DNA of 28,476 nt from assembly GCA_964504155.1 (NCBI GenBank), contig CAZDCZ010000041.1:1-28476 (forward strand), given 5' to 3'. The position numbers and the translations under genes were made by a program. This document shows positions 1 through 7,997 of this stretch, in pieces. Within the stretch, counting starts at the first letter, position 1, and every line of letters starts with the position of its first letter. The DNA comes from CAZDCZ01 sp964504155. Its GTDB lineage: Bacteria; Bacteroidota; Bacteroidia; Bacteroidales; UBA12077. The notes under the pieces are model-generated. The model was not told the DNA's origin and did not search any database. It saw only the letters and a program-made list of their open reading frames with translations.

Positions 1-193
1 GTTTCCTTTCATTTAAGAAAACTAAATAAACTAAGTTCGTTATAAAAATAGATACATCTTTAAAAACTTACATAATTCTCTTTACTTAGCTATAAATAGC
101 AATTTACTTGCTCTTTTTATTCCGATTCATTAAATATATTTCAAAAAAATTGTAAACGAGAAACATATCAATTACTCGAATAATAATTTACAA

Positions 194-225
194 AAACCCC
201 GACAGTTAATGTACTGTCGGGGTTT
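194..225 (-). terminator. Rho-independent terminator after citF
   Basis: A perfect 12-bp inverted repeat (AAACCCCGACAG / CTGTCGGGGTTT) with an 8-nt loop lies 27 bases past the citF stop. Read on the minus strand, the stem is followed by a T-rich run. It closes the citDE-citF transcript. Confidence 0.85.
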
Positions 226-251
226 GAATTTTATATTATTTATTTTCAATA

Positions 252-1805
252 TTAATCGATAACTTTCCGAATAACATCTATAACAGTTCCATCAACCCAT
301 TTAATTGCAGCAACAATTTCGTCGGATATATTTGGTTTTTGAGGCTTTCCACAAATAGCTTCTGCTTCGTCTTTAAGTTCTTGAATAGTTTTTATTGGCA
401 GATTTGAATTTTTCAATTTTTCTAACAAATCTTTTCTTTTAGGATTAATCGCTATTCCACGTTCGGTTATAATAATATCGATCATCTCTCCCGGGCCACA
501 TATAGTTGTAACTTCGTCTTTAATAACCGGTATTCTGTCGCGAAACAAAGGAATGGGTAATATAACATTCTTTGCATGCAAACAATTCTGCCATCCTCCA
601 ATTCCATGTAACATATAACCATCTGAATGTGTAACAACATTTCCATTAAAATTTACATCAACTTCTGTAGCTCCAAGAATCATAATATCCATCATCGATG
701 TAAGATTTCCTTTCGAATGATAATTATATGCATTAAAAACCGGATACTGATGATGATTTTTATTTTCGGCAATACTTCTCACGGCATCAAGATCGAAAGC
801 TTGAGCATCGAGAATATGTTCCATAGTTCCTTCTTCGAGCATCTGAACCATATATTTTGTGCTGCCGCCAAATCCTAATTTTGATTTCCACCCTTTCTCT
901 TTTAATATCTGATGAATATAATGACCAATAGCAAGTGATGTTCCACCCGCTCCTGCTTGCATATAACATCCATCTTGTAATATCTCGCTTTCTTGCAAGA
1001 ACTTAGCTGTTAGCTCTGCAATAAGCAATCTGTCGGGACTACGTGTTATTTTAGTTGTTCCGGAAATAATTTTTTCGGGAATTCCAATTTTATCAAGCTT
1101 TACAACATAATCGACATAATTTCCTTCTATCTCCATTGGGAAATTAGGGAAATCGACAACATTATCTGTAACAATAATAACTTTGTCGGCATATAAATAA
1201 TCGGCAACAGCATATCCCAAAACTCCGCAAGCTGATTTGCTATTTAAAGCATTTGCATTACCAAAAACATCAGACGAAGGAGCTGTTAACACAGCTATAT
1301 CGATTTTTACTTCGCCATCCTGAATTGCCTGCACTCTTCCACCATGAGAACGAAGCACTCCCGTTCCTTTCATTTTTCCCTGCGAAGCAAAACGACCTAA
1401 AGGTCCGTTCATGCTACCCTCGATATGATCTATTGTTCCATTTTCTAAATGTTCGATAATTGGTTCATGGCATGGAAATGAGGCAGATGGGAACCAAACA
1501 AGGTCTCTAACACCTTCGTTATGAGCTATATCGAATATTTGATTACTAATTAAATCGCCATTTCGCATATGATGATGAGTTGAAATACACATTCCATCAT
1601 TTAAACCGCATAGTTTAAGTGCTTCGCTAAGCGAAGAAACAATTTTATTTCCATCATCCGGGTAATCAATGCAAGTTGGGATTGGTGGTCCATACTTATT
1701 TCCTGTAGGTCGGTGCTTACCAACTCCTTTAAAAGGAACAACATCTTTACCGTTTATCTGTGTTGGAACCATTCGTCCCACAGCATTTTTTACTAATTTA
1801 CTCAT
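252..1805 (-). CDS. citF: Citrate lyase alpha subunit (citrate:acetyl-ACP transferase)
   Basis: Seen: 517 residues, the usual CitF length, with family-typical stretches: HHHMRNGD near 77-84, RSPDRLLIAELTAKF near 256-270, QAGAGGTSLAIGHYIHQ near 282-298, and VDVNFNGNVVTHSDG in the second half. Family knowledge: CitF exchanges acetate for citrate on the thioester carrier of the lyase ACP, giving citryl-ACP, which CitE then cleaves to acetyl-ACP and oxaloacetate; it acts in the cytoplasm. Context: its ATG at 1805 overlaps the end of citDE by 8 bases, so the two are translationally coupled, and a strong terminator follows. No citC, citX or citG (ligase and prosthetic-group genes) is visible in the window, so carrier maturation must be encoded elsewhere. 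Confidence in the family is high. Confidence 0.95.
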   Translation of the reverse strand: MSKLVKNAVGRMVPTQINGKDVVPFKGVGKHRPTGNKYGPPIPTCIDYPDDGNKIVSSLSEALKLCGLNDGMCISTHHHMRNGDLISNQIFDIAHNEGVRDLVWFPSASFPCHEPIIEHLENGTIDHIEGSMNGPLGRFASQGKMKGTGVLRSHGGRVQAIQDGEVKIDIAVLTAPSSDVFGNANALNSKSACGVLGYAVADYLYADKVIIVTDNVVDFPNFPMEIEGNYVDYVVKLDKIGIPEKIISGTTKITRSPDRLLIAELTAKFLQESEILQDGCYMQAGAGGTSLAIGHYIHQILKEKGWKSKLGFGGSTKYMVQMLEEGTMEHILDAQAFDLDAVRSIAENKNHHQYPVFNAYNYHSKGNLTSMMDIMILGATEVDVNFNGNVVTHSDGYMLHGIGGWQNCLHAKNVILPIPLFRDRIPVIKDEVTTICGPGEMIDIIITERGIAINPKRKDLLEKLKNSNLPIKTIQELKDEAEAICGKPQKPNISDEIVAAIKWVDGTVIDVIRKVID

Positions 1806-3021
1806 TCAGCAATTCCTCTCTCCAATTTTTTGAAATTAAACCTAAATCTAATGCTAAATCGATTGTTTTTTGTGCTCTTTTAACTACCGGTGGATCTATC
1901 ATTTTTGTTCCTAAGGATACAACACCCAAACCTTTCTCTTCGGCAATAATAAAGGCATTAACAATTTTTGTGGCTTTAACTATCTCGTCTTTCTCGGGAG
2001 CAAAACACTCGTGTATAACATTTATTTGTCGAGGATGAATACAACCCATTCCTTCGAATCCTAATGATTTCGAAATTCTAACATTTTCTTTCAAAGCATC
2101 CATATCGCCTACATCGGAAAATACCGAATCGATTGCCTGAATACCTGCCGCTTTACAAGCATTAACCATACGTGTTCTAGCATAAAACGATTCTGTTGCT
2201 TCGTTAGTACGACGAGCACCTATATCGGCAGTATAGTCTTCTAAACCAATAGCAAGTGCAATAACATTTTCTGAAGCAGTAGCTATCTCAAAAGCCTTCT
2301 CCACTCCCATAGCACTTTCGATTATCGGCATTAGATATATATTATGCTTAACATTGTTTTCCTTTTTGAGTTTTTGAATCTCTTCTTCGAGCTTAAGTAT
2401 CTGTTCTGCTCCCTCGCATTTTGGCACTAATAAAACATGTACATTATTAGGAATAAGATATTTTAGATCATCTAATCCTTTTGGAAATTGATTTATACGT
2501 ACCATTCTTTCGGCACCATAAAAATTCATTCCTCGTAAAGCATTTCTTACTAATATCTTAGCTTCAAGTTTTTTGTTATATGCAACAGAATCTTCAAGAT
2601 CGAGAATAATACCATTTGGCTGATGTATTCCGGCATTTAACATCATACTTGGAGAATTTCCGGGTAAATATAATCTAGAAAATCTATATTGCTCTTTTTC
2701 CGAAGTATAATTATTTTCTTTAATAATATCGAACAAATATTCTTTATCGGTGTCTATCAGTTTTTTAATTGCAGCTTCTACTCTTGCAGCTATTACTAAA
2801 GCAATTGCACCTTTATCTTCAATTTTTAGATTTGCGTTTTTAATTCCGAAATAATTTAATATCTCTTCGCTTTCTTTTTTTATGCTATCGCCAAAAAGAA
2901 CATTTACTTTGCTTTGGATATCGAGTTGTATTCCACCACTATTGGTTAGTTCTAAAGTAACAAAACAATCGGAACGAACTTTTTTTCCTATATTTCCTGC
3001 TGTTGCTATCTTATTTTTCAT
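1798..3021 (-). CDS. citDE: Citrate lyase ACP (CitD)-beta subunit (CitE) fusion
   Basis: Seen: residues 1-95 match CitD, the lyase acyl carrier protein: TAGNIG at 7-12, the probable prosthetic-group Ser17 in VRSDC, VNVLFGDSI at 39-47 and the IEDKGA-alarp-like segment at 67-88. A linker of about 15 residues follows. Residues 112-407 are CitE, an HpcH/HpaI-aldolase-type TIM barrel, with LYLPGNSPSMM at 117-127, DLEDSV at 141-146, LVPKCEGAEQI at 198-208, PIIESAMGV at 232-240 and GCIHPRQ at 326-332. CitE cleaves citryl-ACP. Separate CitD is normally about 95-100 residues and CitE about 290-300, so 407 equals the sum of the two. A single readable frame shows no sign of an assembly artefact. A promoter-like motif lies just upstream and citF overlaps downstream. 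Using one symbol for the fusion is my choice. Confidence 0.9.
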   Translation of the reverse strand: MKNKIATAGNIGKKVRSDCFVTLELTNSGGIQLDIQSKVNVLFGDSIKKESEEILNYFGIKNANLKIEDKGAIALVIAARVEAAIKKLIDTDKEYLFDIIKENNYTSEKEQYRFSRLYLPGNSPSMMLNAGIHQPNGIILDLEDSVAYNKKLEAKILVRNALRGMNFYGAERMVRINQFPKGLDDLKYLIPNNVHVLLVPKCEGAEQILKLEEEIQKLKKENNVKHNIYLMPIIESAMGVEKAFEIATASENVIALAIGLEDYTADIGARRTNEATESFYARTRMVNACKAAGIQAIDSVFSDVGDMDALKENVRISKSLGFEGMGCIHPRQINVIHECFAPEKDEIVKATKIVNAFIIAEEKGLGVVSLGTKMIDPPVVKRAQKTIDLALDLGLISKNWREELLNE

Positions 3022-3048
3022 ATTTTTTTGTTTTTTTATTTTCTGTTA

Positions 3049-3056
3049 CAAATATA
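3049..3056 (-). promoter_or_regulatory. Possible Bacteroidota -7 box for citDE-citF
   Basis: On the minus strand this reads TATATTTG, matching TAnnTTTG. It lies 28 bases upstream of the citDE ATG, giving a short leader of about 20 nt. I see no clear -33 TTTG at the right distance, and such motifs arise by chance in AT-rich DNA. Confidence 0.4.
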
Positions 3057-3090
3057 ACAAATCGAATTGTCATTGATAAATTATTAGTTG

Positions 3091-3249
3091 TTAATTATAC
3101 TTTGATAGATTAAACAGAATTACAATTTTTCAGTTTTTTTGCCTCTAACCCTAAAGGGAAAAGGCTAAAAATCAATCTGTTCCCTTTAGGGAGCAAGGGT
3201 AAAACAGGTTGATTTTGTGTTAAAGCATAATATGTCAAAGTAGAATTAA
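3091..3249. repeat. MITE-like inverted-repeat element, copy A
   Basis: The ends form imperfect terminal inverted repeats of about 22 bp (TTAATTATACTTTGATAGAT at the left against the reverse complement of the right end). The interior is about 90% identical to copy B at 12283-12431. It contains a perfect internal 12-bp inverted repeat (CCCTAAAGGGAA at 3139-3150 with TTCCCTTTAGGG) and a further AAAATCAATCTG / CAGGTTGATTTT pairing, so it could fold into a nested structure. It has no open reading frame. It sits between the oadB terminator and the citDE promoter. Confidence 0.8.
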
Positions 3250-3325
3250 TTATAAACGATTAATGGTAAATTATAAATAAAATCAATTTTACATATCAAT
3301 CACTGCTTATAAGCACAGTCGGGAA

Positions 3326-3359
3326 TAAAAAAAACGACACAAAAAATTGTGTCGTTTTT
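3326..3359 (-). terminator. Rho-independent terminator after oadB
   Basis: A perfect 13-bp stem (AAAAACGACACAA / TTGTGTCGTTTTT) with a 4-nt loop lies 24 bases past the oadB stop, followed on the minus strand by a run of eight T. It separates the decarboxylase operon from citDE. Confidence 0.85.
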
Positions 3360-3382
3360 AATAATACAGATATTTTTAGTGT

Positions 3383-4888
3383 TTACATTAAGAAACTTAA
3401 TAAAATACCGGCACCTATAGCAGAGCCAATAACTCCCGCAACATTTGGAGCCATTGCATGCATAAGTAAATGATTTTTAGGGTCGGCTTTAAGTCCTTCT
3501 ATTTGTACTACACGCGCACTATCAGGAACAGCAGAAACACCTGCAGCTCCAATTAATGGATTTATCTTATTATCACCTTTAAGGAAAACATTCATTAATT
3601 TAGCAAATAATAAACCACCAACAGTAGCAACCATAAATGAGAGTGCACCTAAACCAAATATCATCATCGATTTTGGAGTAAGAAATACATCAGCCTGAGT
3701 TGATGCCCCAACAGTAATCCCTAAGAGTATTGTAACTATATCGACTAATGAGTTTCTAGCTGTATCGGCCAAACGTCGTGTAACAGTAGATTCCTTCAAT
3801 AAATTTCCGAAGAACAACATACCTAATAAAGGTAATGATGTAGGAGAAATAAATGCTGTTAATATTAAAGCAATAATAGGGAATAATATTTTCTCTAGTT
3901 TAGAAACCGCTCTAGGAGGTTTCATTCTAATTAGTCTCTCCTTCTTTGTTGTAAGTAATTTCATAAAAGGAGGTTGAATTATCGGCACAAGAGCCATATA
4001 AGAATATGCTGCAATAGCAATAGGTCCAATTAAATGAGGAGCTAATTTCGACGACAAGAATATTGCTGTAGGGCCATCGGCTCCACCAATAATTCCAATA
4101 GCACCAGCTTCTGCAGGAGAAAATCCTAAAAATAATGCTCCTAAAAATGTTAAGAAGATACCAATTTGTGCTGCTGCACCAAGCAACATTAACTTTGGAT
4201 TAGATATTAATGACGAAAAATCGGTCATTGCACCAATGCCTAAGAAAATTAATGGAGGATAAATACCTTGACGAACACCAAAATAGAGATAATTCAACAC
4301 ACTACCTTCTTCATAAATTCCTAGCTTTAAGTTAAATCCTTCGGCTTGAAAAAATGGAATATTCCCAATAATAATACCAATACCAATAGGAATTAGCAGT
4401 AATGGTTCGTACTCAAATTTAATAGCAAGAAAGATAAAAAACATCCCTACAAAAAGCATAAGAATATTTCCCCAAGTAACATTCGGGAATCCGGAAAACT
4501 CCCAAAAATTCAATACTCCTGCCACAGCGCCAGAATATCTTGTAAACTTATCATTTTCAAGAAAGAATACTCCATCTCCTTTATATTCGACAGTACGAGT
4601 ATTCAAATTTTCGTCATCAAAATTAAGAATAATAGTATTGTCTTCTACTTTCCAATTTCCTTGATACTTCTTTTTTGTAGAATCTAAAACAAAGGTCTTG
4701 TTCTTATAGAAACTTATTTGTTTGTATCTTTTAACAGTTCGATCGGTATTTGCAGACAATTTATATCCTTCAGATCTGCTAACCCATTTACCATTGATTA
4801 GTTCTTTATTTATATCATTGGCACTTGAATTAAAATTACTTAAAAGCACTAATACAAAAGCCAGTATGATAAACCTAAGTTTTTTCAT
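3383..4888 (-). CDS. oadB: Na+-translocating decarboxylase beta subunit with periplasmic lipocalin-like N-terminal domain
   Basis: OadB/MmdB is the membrane subunit that decarboxylates carboxybiotin and exports Na+. Seen: the core has about ten hydrophobic segments, with GGADGPTAIFLSSKL at 268-282 carrying the conserved Asp, and GAAGVSAVPDSARVVQ near the C-terminus with the conserved Ser. I chose the ATG at 4888 (501 aa) over an in-frame TTG at 4918, because it begins exactly at a signal peptide (MKKLRFIILAFVLVLLSN...SA) and removes an overlap with the biotin gene. Odd: between the signal peptide and the first core helix lie about 100 polar, beta-rich residues (INGKWVSRSEG, ISFYKNKTF, GNWKVEDNTIIL), similar in pattern to lipocalin-like domains. 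Ordinary OadB proteins of roughly 375-435 residues lack this. The core function is secure; the role of the extension is unknown. Confidence 0.92.
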   Translation of the reverse strand: MKKLRFIILAFVLVLLSNFNSSANDINKELINGKWVSRSEGYKLSANTDRTVKRYKQISFYKNKTFVLDSTKKKYQGNWKVEDNTIILNFDDENLNTRTVEYKGDGVFFLENDKFTRYSGAVAGVLNFWEFSGFPNVTWGNILMLFVGMFFIFLAIKFEYEPLLLIPIGIGIIIGNIPFFQAEGFNLKLGIYEEGSVLNYLYFGVRQGIYPPLIFLGIGAMTDFSSLISNPKLMLLGAAAQIGIFLTFLGALFLGFSPAEAGAIGIIGGADGPTAIFLSSKLAPHLIGPIAIAAYSYMALVPIIQPPFMKLLTTKKERLIRMKPPRAVSKLEKILFPIIALILTAFISPTSLPLLGMLFFGNLLKESTVTRRLADTARNSLVDIVTILLGITVGASTQADVFLTPKSMMIFGLGALSFMVATVGGLLFAKLMNVFLKGDNKINPLIGAAGVSAVPDSARVVQIEGLKADPKNHLLMHAMAPNVAGVIGSAIGAGILLSFLM

Positions 4889-4910
4889 ATATTTATTAAT
4901 ATTTACTTTT

Positions 4911-5339
4911 TTACTCAATCTCAGCTAAAACATCATTCTGTAAAACGGCATCACCTTCGGCAACTTTAATGCTAGAAATAATTCCATCCTTTTCAGAATC
5001 GATATTATTTTCCATTTTCATTGCTTCCATAATTAAAATAGTGTCGCCTTTTTTAACTTCATCACCTTCTTTTTTCAATACTTTGAAAATATTTCCAGGC
5101 AATGGAGCAGTTAGCTGAGATGCCCGCCTACTAACAGTTTTCTTAATCTTACTGTCTTTTCGTGTTACCTGAACTGATGGACGAGTTAAAATAGGTGTCT
5201 TACTTTGCTTAATTTCTTCTTGATGCACCTCTACTTCATACTCGGAGCCATTAACATCGATAGTGGCAATATTCTTTTCGAAGTCTTTTACCTCTACATC
5301 GTAATTATTACCTCTTATTGTAAATTTAAACTTTTTCAT
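4911..5339 (-). CDS. mmdC: Biotin carboxyl carrier subunit of the decarboxylase (gamma/delta type)
   Basis: Seen: 142 residues from the ATG at 5339: an N-terminal beta-rich segment (KFKFTIRGNNYDVEV), a charged linker around 41-75 and a C-terminal biotinyl domain with the classic EAMKM at 105-109, Lys108 being the biotin site. Role: it shuttles CO2 from the carboxyltransferase MmdA to the membrane subunit OadB. A longer reading from 5378 would overlap oadG by 29 bases and adds 13 residues that do not look like the family start, so I prefer 5339, 10 bases after oadG. It is the fourth gene of the mce-mmdA-oadG-mmdC-oadB operon. The symbol follows the Veillonella/Propionigenium convention. Confidence 0.9.
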   Translation of the reverse strand: MKKFKFTIRGNNYDVEVKDFEKNIATIDVNGSEYEVEVHQEEIKQSKTPILTRPSVQVTRKDSKIKKTVSRRASQLTAPLPGNIFKVLKKEGDEVKKGDTILIMEAMKMENNIDSEKDGIISSIKVAEGDAVLQNDVLAEIE

Positions 5340-5349
5340 GTTTTTTAAA

Positions 5350-5733
5350 TTAATTTTTTGGCCAATTTCGTATTCCATAGATTTTTGAACTCCATGGAGA
5401 ATATCGCCTTCCTACATGTTTAATAGTAATAATATTACTTTCTTCGTCGTGTTGCTCAGAAAAAAACAAATTAAGAGACATTGCAATTGCAGCACTTACT
5501 TCGTTAGAAATATTATAAGAATCATCACAATCTGTTTCTGCTTTTAATTTGGCTTTTCTCTCTATTCTCTGCTTCTTTCTTGAATTATAATATATTAAAT
5601 TCGGAATATTACTAAATATTACTACTAATAATACTAATGCCAAAAACACTATTATCCAGCCTACAATTGCTATTGTATAACCTTGCGTAGCAATCGCAAA
5701 TACACATTTTATTTCACCTAATATTGGTATCAT
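5350..5733 (-). CDS. oadG: OadG-family small membrane subunit of the Na+ decarboxylase
   Basis: Seen: 127 residues with one long hydrophobic helix at about 15-43 (QGYTIAIVGWIIVFLALVLL), then a basic, charged cytoplasmic part and a C-terminal tail HDEESNIITIKHVGRRYSPW. I recall that tail from Bacteroidota OadG-like proteins. The family tethers the carboxyltransferase and biotin carrier to the membrane subunit. It lies 12 bases after mmdA and 10 before the biotin gene, so it is clearly in the operon. OadG proteins diverge fast, so assignment rests on topology, tail and context together. Confidence 0.85.
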   Translation of the reverse strand: MIPILGEIKCVFAIATQGYTIAIVGWIIVFLALVLLVVIFSNIPNLIYYNSRKKQRIERKAKLKAETDCDDSYNISNEVSAAIAMSLNLFFSEQHDEESNIITIKHVGRRYSPWSSKIYGIRNWPKN

Positions 5734-5745
5734 ATAATTTATAAT

Positions 5746-7305
5746 TTATAAAGGTATGTTAGAATGTTTTTTTGGTGGATTAGTATCCTTTTTAGTTGCT
5801 AAAGTTTGGAATGCCCTAATAACTCTAAAACGAGAATTACGAGGTTCAATAATATCATCGATATATCCCATTTGTGCAGCTTGATAAGGATTAGCAAATT
5901 TCTCTTGATATTCTGCTTCTTTTTCGGCTAAGAATTTTGCTCTTTCTTCGTCGTTTTCGATTTTTTTCATTTCGCGCCCATAAAGCACTTCAACAGCACC
6001 TTTACCACCCATAACAGCAATCTCGGCAGAAGGCCAAGCATAATTAATGTCACCACGTAATTGTTTAGAACTCATTACATCGTGAGCACCACCATAAGAT
6101 TTACGTAATGTAATAGTTACTTTAGGTACAGTAGCTTCACCATATGCAAACATTAATTTTGCTCCATGAATAATAATACCCCCAAGTTCTTGTGAACTAC
6201 CCGGTAAGAAACCCGGAACATCAACAAGAGTAAGAATAGGAATATTAAAAGCATCGCAAAAGCGAACAAATCTGGCAGCTTTTCTTGAAGCATCGATATC
6301 TAAAACTCCGGCTAAGAAATTTGGTTGATTAGCAACAATACCAACAGGCATACCATCTAATTTAGAAAATCCGGTAACAATATTCTTTGCGTAATGTCGG
6401 TGTGTTTCTAAAAATTCACCATTATCGACAATAGAATATATTACATCTTTTACATTATATGGTTTATTAGGATTCTCAGGAATAATCTCGTTTAATGCAT
6501 CGTCTAATCTATCGATAGGATCGTTATTTTCTGTTGCTGGAGGTTCTTCAAGATTATTTGATGGTAAATAACTTAATAATTTTCGTATTAACAATAAACC
6601 TTCTTCTTCGTCTTCGAGTTTAAAATGAGAAACACCCGATTTTGATGAGTGCATATTTGCTCCGCCTAAATCGTCGACAGTAATTTCTTCTCCGGTAACA
6701 GTTTTAACAACCTTCGGACCGGTAACAAACATATAACTGGTATTCTCGGTCATCATAACAAAATCGGTTAATGCAGGAGAGTAAACTGCTCCACCGGCAC
6801 AAGGACCAAAAATTGCAGATATTTGAGGAATTACTCCGGAAGCTAAGATATTTCGCTCAAATATTTCAGCATATCCGGCTAAACTATCAACACCTTCTTG
6901 AATTCTAGCTCCTCCACTATCATTAATTCCAATTACCGGAGCACCAACTTTCATAGCCATATCCATTACTTTGCAAATCTTTTTTGCAAAAGTTTCTGAA
7001 AGCGAACCTCCGAAAACTGTAAAGTCTTGAGAATATACATAAACTACACGACCATCGATAGTACCTGAACCTGTTACAACACCATCGCCATATATTTTAT
7101 TTTTCTCCATTCCAAAGTTTGTACAACGATGTGTAACAAACATATCAAATTCTTCAAAACTTCCTTCATCAAGAAGCATCTCGATTCTTTCGTGAGCCGT
7201 AAATTTCCCTTTTTTGTGTTGGGATTCGATTCTTGTTTCGCCGCCGCCTAATTTGGCTTTAGCTCGTAAATCAATTAATTGTTTAATCTTATCTTGTTTA
7301 TTCAT
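5746..7305 (-). CDS. mmdA: Methylmalonyl-CoA decarboxylase alpha subunit / acyl-CoA carboxyltransferase
   Basis: Seen: 519 residues, the usual length for MmdA and propionyl-CoA carboxylase beta. It has the two crotonase-like halves: N-half signatures GINDSGGARIQEGV near 152-165 and GPCAGGAVYSPA near 178-189, and C-half VDVPGFLPGSSQELGG and TLRKSYGGAHDVM, which form the acyl-CoA and biotin oxyanion sites. Family knowledge: it transfers CO2 between methylmalonyl-CoA and biotin. Context decides the direction: oadG, biotin carrier and oadB follow, an epimerase precedes, and no biotin carboxylase is present, which favours Na+-pumping decarboxylation to propionyl-CoA over ATP-driven carboxylation. 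It is not an OadA-type (HMGL-like) carboxyltransferase, so oxaloacetate is not the expected substrate despite the citrate lyase downstream. Confidence 0.94.
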   Translation of the reverse strand: MNKQDKIKQLIDLRAKAKLGGGETRIESQHKKGKFTAHERIEMLLDEGSFEEFDMFVTHRCTNFGMEKNKIYGDGVVTGSGTIDGRVVYVYSQDFTVFGGSLSETFAKKICKVMDMAMKVGAPVIGINDSGGARIQEGVDSLAGYAEIFERNILASGVIPQISAIFGPCAGGAVYSPALTDFVMMTENTSYMFVTGPKVVKTVTGEEITVDDLGGANMHSSKSGVSHFKLEDEEEGLLLIRKLLSYLPSNNLEEPPATENNDPIDRLDDALNEIIPENPNKPYNVKDVIYSIVDNGEFLETHRHYAKNIVTGFSKLDGMPVGIVANQPNFLAGVLDIDASRKAARFVRFCDAFNIPILTLVDVPGFLPGSSQELGGIIIHGAKLMFAYGEATVPKVTITLRKSYGGAHDVMSSKQLRGDINYAWPSAEIAVMGGKGAVEVLYGREMKKIENDEERAKFLAEKEAEYQEKFANPYQAAQMGYIDDIIEPRNSRFRVIRAFQTLATKKDTNPPKKHSNIPL

Positions 7306-7347
7306 TACGAAAATTAGAAATTATTAAATATCTAGTGATTATATAAT

Positions 7348-7758
7348 TTATTTATTTTTATCTTCACAAAGCTCTGTTAATACACCATTTGTCGATTTTG
7401 GATGTAAAAAAGCTATACTTAAGCCTTCGGCTCCACTACGAGGAGTCTTATCTATTAATCTTACACCTTTTTTTTCTGCTTCTTTAAGCTTCTCTTCAAT
7501 ATTCTCTACAGCAAATGCCATATGATGCATTCCTTCGCCTTTTTTCTCAATAAACTTTCCTATTGGACCTTCAGGATCTGTCGATTCTAATAACTCAATT
7601 TTTGTTTGTCCTACTTTAAAAAAGGCTGTTTTTACTTTTTGCTCTTTTACTTCTTCAATGTTATAACATTTCAGACCTAAAATTTCTTCATAATATTTAA
7701 TCGACTCGTCAAGACTCTTGACTGCAATTCCAATATGCTCAATATGTGATGGTTTCAT
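7348..7758 (-). CDS. mce: Methylmalonyl-CoA epimerase
   Basis: Seen: 136 residues of the VOC (glyoxalase-like) fold with two beta-alpha-beta3 modules. The expected metal-ligand positions are present: His8 in HIEHIGIAV, Gln51, His79 in GMHHMAF and Glu129 in VLTELC. Role: it interconverts (2S)- and (2R)-methylmalonyl-CoA, linking the B12-dependent mutase product to the decarboxylase. The mutase itself is not in the window. It is the first gene of the operon, 42 bases before mmdA. A minus-strand TACTTTTG lies upstream at 7780-7787. Confidence 0.93.
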   Translation of the reverse strand: MKPSHIEHIGIAVKSLDESIKYYEEILGLKCYNIEEVKEQKVKTAFFKVGQTKIELLESTDPEGPIGKFIEKKGEGMHHMAFAVENIEEKLKEAEKKGVRLIDKTPRSGAEGLSIAFLHPKSTNGVLTELCEDKNK

Positions 7759-7779
7759 ATATATATATAATTTTTTTTA

Positions 7780-7787
7780 CAAAAGTA
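7780..7787 (-). promoter_or_regulatory. Possible -7 box for the mce-mmdA-oadG-mmdC-oadB operon
   Basis: The minus strand reads TACTTTTG (TAnnTTTG), 22 bases upstream of the mce ATG, which would give a leader of about 15 nt. No convincing -33 element. The remaining intergenic DNA up to 7997 is AT-rich with nothing else I can identify. Confidence 0.4.
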
Positions 7788-7997
7788 TTTATTATATATA
7801 TAACACACTAATTATTTTAATAAAAATATTTAGTAATAAATGTTGTTTCTCAACATGTTTATAAAGTTCTTATATTTATTTTTTTACTGAGATATAAGAT
7901 TCTAAATAAAAGTAAACATATTTTACAATTATTATGATTAATGTACAATTAAGTATTTATTGATTTCTCGAATAATAGAAACTTATTATTTTAGATT

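Noticed and set aside
1760..2038. 92-codon plus-strand frame across the citF/citDE junction
   Set aside because: It is antisense to two securely identified genes and has no promoter, ribosome site or recognisable domain.
4888..4918. TTG start for oadB at 4918
   Set aside because: It would overlap the biotin gene and put ten polar residues before a clear signal peptide that begins at the ATG at 4888.
5746..7305. Oxaloacetate decarboxylase as the function of the cluster, suggested by nearby citrate lyase
   Set aside because: The carboxyltransferase is a two-half crotonase-type MmdA protein, not an OadA HMGL-like protein, and an epimerase leads the operon.
7759..7997. Small RNA or riboswitch upstream of mce
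   Set aside because: The region is almost only A/T with simple TA runs; I see no conserved fold (for example cobalamin) despite B12-linked metabolism.
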